64,000 nt of DNA from Galerina marginata (lineage: Eukaryota > Basidiomycota > Agaricomycetes > Agaricales > Galerinaceae), in contig JAECYW010000024.1 of assembly GCA_023014335.1 (NCBI GenBank), positions 744,001 to 808,000 of the forward strand, in the 5' to 3' direction. The notes under the pieces were generated by a model. It searched no databases and was not told where the DNA came from. It was given only the letters and a program-made list of their open reading frames with translations. A program made the position numbers and the translations under genes. Positions 58,129 to 64,000 of this stretch are shown here, one piece after another (the first letter of the stretch is position 1; every line of letters begins with the position of its first letter).

Positions 58129-58357
58129 TGTATATCGTTCTTCGAGCTGCGCTACAGGTTCTTTTGGCGTTCTTAGCGCATACATCCGTCCATTATTTAG
58201 TAGCGGTCAGAGTCCTCGACTCTGGACAGATCCAACCTCGATCCATATCCTTCCAGAGGAAATTTGTGCACCAGAATCCGATTCTGAGTCACGATTCCTG
58301 TTTGGGAGTGTCTTTGAGCCTTCCACGTTGAATCTGTCCAGAATGGCTTACTCTGGT
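58129..58357. repeat. Direct repeat, copy B
   Basis: Second copy of the 57801-58043 repeat, with scattered substitutions and a short deletion near its end. The frame open in copy A is not kept, so coding conservation is not supported. Confidence 0.8.
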
Positions 58358-61332
58358 CGTCCGTAGCTACACATTACATGTCCCTCAGGCTACACATCTC
58401 GCCGTTCTCCACTGCGTCGACCGGATTATCTTGTCGACGAGTCGAAATACGAGGTGGATGTTTGGATTTTTCCATGAGATTTTGAACTCGCGTCGCAAAA
58501 TTGAGGCAAAATCCTCACAACTTCCCATCTCTCTTCGACTCCCCGTCAAAATAGCGCGGTCGCCGGAGTACTAGTGCTTCCATCCTTGCCTTTCATTTTA
58601 GATTGATTAAGTCGTATCCGCCCTACCAGCTATTTTATGACCACTCCTTGCTCTTTCCTCTATTCATAAACCTCTTCCGTTCGTTTCCTTATTTTTCCGA
58701 GTTTAATGACCATAAATTAATTTTCGTTCGCTCCAGATCTGTCATTTTTGCGCCTATTCACCCTATTCACTTGCTTTTACCTTACCACTTTCTCTCGAGG
58801 CCCCCACGATGCCATTGAACGTGTATCAAATCACGCTCGAACTCCTAGGATTCTCTTCCCAACAAACACCTTCTTTCCGTTCCGTGGAAGCTGACTCCAA
58901 GCCATTCCAATCTCATTCAAGGTGGTTACTCGGGAACGAATGATATTACTGTACCTCAATTGGAAAAGTGACTATATTCGAAAGCTGCTTCGAGGTAAGT
59001 TTGCAAAGATATTACAAGTCTTCTTTTGAATATCGATTTTCTAGTCTAAGTGGTGGCAAAATCGCCGACATAAGTATAATATCCGGGGCGATGGACCGCA
59101 GTGTTGGTTATACCACCTATGCGCTGGTACGGCCTATCAGAATGAGAATAGAAGGTTCGTGATGATAAACTTACTCAGCTTCAGAGACTTTCATCGCAGT
59201 AGGCTGAATCGTTAACCATAGATAAATCACTTCATGCACAAATCGTGTTCGAGTTAATTGGCGCCGAACAGCCCATCGTGTCAACGGCATGGCGGTGGAA
59301 AATGAGCCATCTGACGCTGCTGGTATGATGGGGCTTGATGGATCGTTCTATGTTACTAAAGAACACCTCTGCACACAACGAAGAACGCCCTTCACAATTG
59401 ATGATTCCATTGACGAGCAGTCGGAGTTTATTCATTGTTCTTGTCATCACCCACCAAAACATTAGTTCGTTCATTCAGACTTCATCAGAGTTCGACCTTC
59501 TGAAGTTAATCACAGTGTCAATTGCTCCACTTGCCCATCATTTTTGGCGGTTCTCGGCGCGCTACCTCTGCATTGGCCGCCCAATATCGTACGTTATCTC
59601 TGATCCATCCACGTAGTGCACGGGAAATAAATCGATTACGATCCATATATTACTGACTTTATTCGACATCTATTTGTGCCGGCCAAAAATCAAGTCAACT
59701 CAAGAATCAAGATAGGTTAGCTTTCTATAATTTGTAAAAACAAGTTTGTTAACCACCCATTTTCATGATCATGACTCGTGCATGCACTGCTCACGGGACG
59801 CTGCGAACCTGTGAATGGATGGCCAAGTTTCACCGTCTGTGAAGTCTTACATATGCCTCGTCGTTTCATTAGATTCACGCCTCGGAAAATTCAGAGCCTT
59901 ATTCCTGAGCTGTGGGCTCATAAGAGAAATCAACTCCATCACGCGCCTGCGAAGCGACGAACTCTTACCAGACATCGTGGATATTTCTATGGCTAAAAAT
60001 ACGTCGTATATTCGGTCGGAGGAACAAATCGCACCTGTCAAATCTCATTCTCAGGATCTGGCATCGATATGTTCTGTCTCGTTTGACGTTGGAACCTCGC
60101 GAAATGAATGTGTGCCAATGATCGTATGCAATTAGACGTGTACTCGAGTATAACATTGGTTCGGTCAAGTAATTTCTCAGGGACCATCACCGACAATGTT
60201 TCATAAAGAAATGAGCATTTCGTTATGCCGGATGGATTATAATAAAATTTCGTTGGGAAAAGCCGCCAGGTTTACTGCGGTCAGTTGTCCCAAGATCGAG
60301 GTGTATTAAAAATAACAGACACGATCCAGCCCACCAATACTACGGTACTAAGGTGATTTCTCCGTGTTCACCGTTGGAAGACCCTTCCCTGGTTGGGTTT
60401 GGCCGAGGCGTATTCTGATTCGGCCTATTCTGTTACAGAAGATTTAGCGCTAAACGAATCACTGGACGTCGCATAATCATCTTTCCGAGATGATCATGAT
60501 TGTCAATGGAAGCTACGTTTTGCCAGATCGAGTCTTTGGGACCTATGGAAAGTTAAATAAGTTGGACTGTTTCTCGGATTGGGATGCGCTTTGGGCATTC
60601 ACTCATCTGGTTCTTTTGCAAGTACAGCATCCTGCGAACTCTTGGCTTGATACAACTTTCAATATATAATTCTTCGAATCGATTAGTGCTGCACGAGGGG
60701 ATATGACTTGCAGGTTCTGGCAAGTACCGATAGGGGATATGGAAAGGACCTTAGGTATTGAAGAATTGGATTCCCTAGCAAGCAAACCTGAACAGTTCTA
60801 CCGATTGCGTATCAACGCTGATGGGATCTGAGAGCGAATATTGTGTTTGAAACGGAAGAAGAGATGTTACCAACGCCTTCCTCAGGGGAAAGTATGCAAA
60901 CCAGTCATGCAGGAATGAGCGCTCACTGTTCATGACCAGCCGACTCGAAAGGCCGGCTTAGCTTTTCTTCAATTATGCTGTAAGAGGCAACGTCTACAAC
61001 CGCTAATCCGTGGACTACGATCCCTGGTGCGACTTGCTTTGAAATTCTACATGCCGTCGAGTACTGTATCTCTCTGAACCGCATCTTGGCTGTAGCTCAA
61101 AGTCGCAAAAAGCAGACCCGTCAGCACGTATAAAAGAGACTTAGGTCGAATTAACGCTTAAACCTTCATTTTTCTCGGAATAAGACTGACTTTGATGCGA
61201 TGCATGGATAACTGAACACAGACGACAGATCTATTCCATTCACCAGAGCGTGTAAACCCAACCATAGTCAATCCTTTCTCATTTCTAGCAGGAGTATACT
61301 GTTAGGCGGCAGCGTCCCAGCTGGCACCCGAC
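58358..61332. other. Gene-poor interval, only weak coding signals
   Basis: No confident gene. Possible exon-like pieces on the plus strand: 59289-59465 (MAVENEPSDAAGMMGLDG), a 106-codon frame at 59815-60135, and about 60490-60670 (MIMIVNGSYVLPDRVFGTYG). None shows a domain, and splice joins between them could not be fixed. Confidence 0.35.
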
Positions 61333-63201
61333 CTATCCAATTTGCCTCCGTCGATAGAATATGGTCCTTGGCTTTTTTGGACAAATTATCATGGTCTATG
61401 AAGTATCGAGAAGAGTTACAACGGCTCGAAGAAGAGGAAACTCACCTGATAATTGGCATCTGGAACGTCTGCCTGGCTGTAAAGCTCAAACTGTCGAATA
61501 ATGGTCGCAATTATTGTTCCTAGCTGCAAATGCGCGAACTGAAGAACAGTTGGTTTAGATTCAGATTTTCACCGGATTTCAACTTGCCTGCTCCCCAATG
61601 CACCTATGTCTTCCCGAACCGAACGGCTGGAAAATACTATCCGTTGCTTTGCTGTTACACTCCTCAGCGAATTTCCAAGATGATTTTTGATCGGTTTCTG
61701 CGCCTGGTTGTCCCCTTATTGGCTCGAGCCATCTATACGGGGACCACACTTCCGGTTCTTCCCAGTGCTGACCGTCCATTTGACCGACAAAAGGCGAGGC
61801 CAGAACATAATGACCGCGGGGTATCACATACGAATTTGAAGAAATCTTCTGCGGTACTGGAACATCCTTTCGAACATTTCGCAGAATGCTATGAATGGGG
61901 GGATGCATGCGAAGCGTTTCGTTGATGACCGCGTTCATCACTGGAAGACCCCTGAGTTCGTCGTATGTCATAGACCGAAAGGTTCCCTCGCCTGTAGTGA
62001 AGGATTTGAGCTGTTCGGCGAAAAGTAATTCAGCTAGGACTGGATTGGCGGCCAAGTGTAACAGAATCCAAGCCGCGGTGGATGAACTCGTATGTTGCCC
62101 AGCCATGAGCAGCCCAATCAGCATGTGCGCCACTTCATGATCCTGTAATGCGCTTCCGTCCTTGTAAGTTCGTCCCATAAGCGACGCTATCATGTCGTGG
62201 TCTGGTTCTTGTGTTGAAGCCTGAAATTTTCTCCTGTGAATGATATCAATAAAAAATCTGCTAATGCTTCGGTGGGCCCTGTCGCGGCGTCGGTTTACCG
62301 GCAAAGGCAAGTTAGGAAGCAACAAATTAATTGGTATAAACCCGGCGTCAAGGTCGTTGTAGAGGGCCGAAAAGGATGTATCAAGATTGGCTCGAACTTC
62401 TTTTCCTAGGAGGGTTCTTGCGGCAGTGAGGATCGTGACCTCTTCCATAACGTGGAGCGGGTCAAAGGTTCGCCATGTATCACCGTCGCTGCTGTCAAGA
62501 GATTTATCAAAGGGGTGACGGCTGTTCAAATACATCTGGGTCTCCTCTTCGACCAATCCAACATACTTCCGAAAGTTCTCGTGTGTGAGTCCAAATTTGA
62601 GGAATTTCTTTTGTTCTATGAAGATATGGCTCGGTGCATCGTACGCAACGTCTTTTCCGAAGATGGGGGTAGTTAAATTCTAAAATCTGGTTAGACGGAT
62701 CATTCCCATGAGCGCGACATGACTGACAGTGTAAACGTCCTCGGCATTGAAAACAGCCGTGCTGCCACCCATAATGAAATTATTGCCATGTGGCCCAAGA
62801 GCAACGGTGACCTTTTTCCCAAACAGAATAAAAGTGAATATATCCCCATGCTGCGTTCCAATTCATTAACTATTATCTCAGAAACAAGAGGATAGATATA
62901 CTCACCTTTTCACGACATTTCTGAAGGAATTTGAGAGGGTCGTTCCCGTAAGAAATTGCGGAGCCAATTATAGGTACCCAGTGAAATACAATGGGTGGGT
63001 TCGGGCCACTGGCTGGGGAAAACTGTTTCAAATATCAATAACAGTTCGTGGATAATGTTGGAAATGTAGCGTACGTACGTGCTGTTTGAAGAGGTTTACT
63101 AGGATCCACATAGCAATTGTGAAGATTGCAACTACGAGAAGGCTTGGGGATCGGAAAACACTGTGGTAGGATACGTCCATACTGGAGCTGTTGGCCAGCA
63201 T
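61333..63201 (-). CDS. ERG11: CYP51, lanosterol 14-alpha-demethylase (cytochrome P450)
   Basis: ER-bound P450 that removes the 14-alpha-methyl group of lanosterol/eburicol in ergosterol synthesis, the azole target. Six exons give 536 residues, normal for fungal CYP51: 63201-63079, 63022-62906, 62850-62728, 62679-61588, 61538-61446 and 61395-61333. Residues ~17-36 form the membrane anchor. Family hallmarks follow: PIVFHWVPIIGSAISYG, the SRS1/B-C region NLTTPIFGKDVAYD, the I-helix LLMAGQHTSS (314-320), K-helix ETLR (375-378) and heme loop FGSGRHRCIGE with Cys481 as thiolate ligand. The C-terminus ends TMIICPKKPRTIFYRRR. Intron 4 (61587-61539) starts with GC in the consensus AG/GCAAGT; without it the frame would stop right after the heme loop. 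A start at 63180 is also possible. It may be the main copy or a paralogue; this window cannot tell. Confidence 0.92.
61539..61587 (-). other. GC-AG intron in CYP51
   Basis: A 49-nt intron with donor CAG/gcaagt and acceptor cttcag. The bases after the donor fit the strong consensus typical of GC introns, and removing it restores GEQFAHLQLG, the expected CYP51 sequence. Confidence 0.8.
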
Positions 63202-64000
63202 GACGGGTGAACGCAGGGCGAGGCTGCTTTGTACAGGACAAACCTCGATGAATTAGTTCCTAATTCACCTCAATGTCCCGGGACCTCGGACTATCATGAT
63301 AATCAATGCATCAGTTACCAGTGATCTGAAATTCTTCGCGTTACGGTAAATAGTGCATAATGGGAATTCCAGAGACTTAGATCTAAGAACGATGAAAAAT
63401 CGTCGCTCTGGGTGACATTGAAATTCTAGAAACCCCTTTAACCCGGACCGCGAGCTAAATTTAGATTCGATTTAGACCAGGTTGAGTCGAGTTCAGAATT
63501 CATCCAGAGTCCGGGGAACCTCTAAAATGACATAAAATATCCCCGAGAACGCTGGGGCTGTGCTTTCAAAGACAAATCAAGGACGATTTGTAGTTGCTGT
63601 AGGAAAGTGATGCAGAATGGAAGTGTCAACCTCTGAATCAGTGGGAGAAAATGATGAAACGATCACAATTGTAATCCTTGGAGTAACGTTAGCGCGTTGC
63701 GCGAAGTTCAAACCGTCAAGGCGCAGGTCATTCGACGAGCCAATCATGCTCTGAGTCGCGAGCTCTAGTTCGAAGCGCCACACTGAGCAGCACATGACAA
63801 GCCAAGAGCTTGCGAACGGACGTGGCGATCCGAGGTGACTGCGTTATATCTTATTCCTCATTGTCGAAGCTGAAAATTAAAAGTTAGTATGGACTTTAGT
63901 CCGAAGGTGCAGCAAATTACGAAGACATTACACCAATCTGTTGAGGATTTTCCACGTTGATACTTGATAGTACTATGTAGTAGAATATTATAAAGCCAAT
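63202..64000. other. Upstream flank of CYP51, no gene seen
   Basis: Presumed promoter side of CYP51. Open frames are short and lack motifs. No clear sterol-regulatory element was recognised by eye. Confidence 0.4.

Noticed and set aside
1..64000. CRISPR arrays, bacterial operons, rRNA genes
   Set aside because: None seen; intron-rich genes show a eukaryotic fungal genome.

Overview
The window looks like nuclear DNA of a mushroom-forming basidiomycete (Agaricomycetes). Genes are split by very short GT-AG introns (about 44-68 nt). The recognisable content is typical of that group: a tandem family of NACHT (STAND-type) NTPases, a KDZ (Kyakuja-Dileera-Zisupton) transposase, many lineage-specific proteins, and a fungal CYP51. 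All gene models were built by hand from reading frames and splice sites; no database search was run.

Layout. (1) 0-17 kb and 39.3-52.5 kb hold a tandem duplication array. Five units, all on the minus strand, each carry a four-exon NACHT NTPase gene (starts near 5.48, 10.55, 15.91, 45.54 and 52.28 kb). Downstream of each lies a 2-3 kb remnant of a second, unrecognised gene. Copies 1 and 5 read as intact proteins of 756 and 759 residues. Copy 2 has a nonsense codon, copy 3 a one-base deletion, and copy 4 a frameshift in a G/C homopolymer near its start. The partner gene is decayed in all five units.

(2) 17-39 kb is an island inside the array. It holds a KDZ transposase gene (19.6-22.8 kb), a gene with a duplicated Cys/His motif and a coiled coil (23.3-24.7), a basic-N-terminus protein (27.1-28.1, minus), a protein resembling the viroplasmin/RNase H1 N-terminal domain (28.3-29.1, minus) divergent from a small gene (29.4-30.1), two blocks of small phase-2 exons that may be one gene split by a CpG-rich insertion (30.9-31.7 and 33.5-35.7), and a two-exon gene of unknown role (36.0-37.0). 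Tandem repeats near 39 kb close the island.

(3) 53-57 kb carries one long minus-strand gene for a low-complexity acidic protein with N-terminal membrane segments. 57-61 kb is gene-poor and contains an inverted repeat and a direct duplication. (4) 61.3-63.2 kb, minus strand, is a complete six-exon CYP51 (lanosterol 14-alpha-demethylase family) gene with one GC-AG intron.

Biologically, the window is a birth-and-death NLR-like locus, where NTPase copies are duplicated and inactivated by different lesions, interrupted by transposon-associated sequence and flanked by a conserved sterol-pathway gene. The NACHT proteins are plausible intracellular signalling or self/non-self ATPases by family analogy only; nothing in the DNA shows their ligand.
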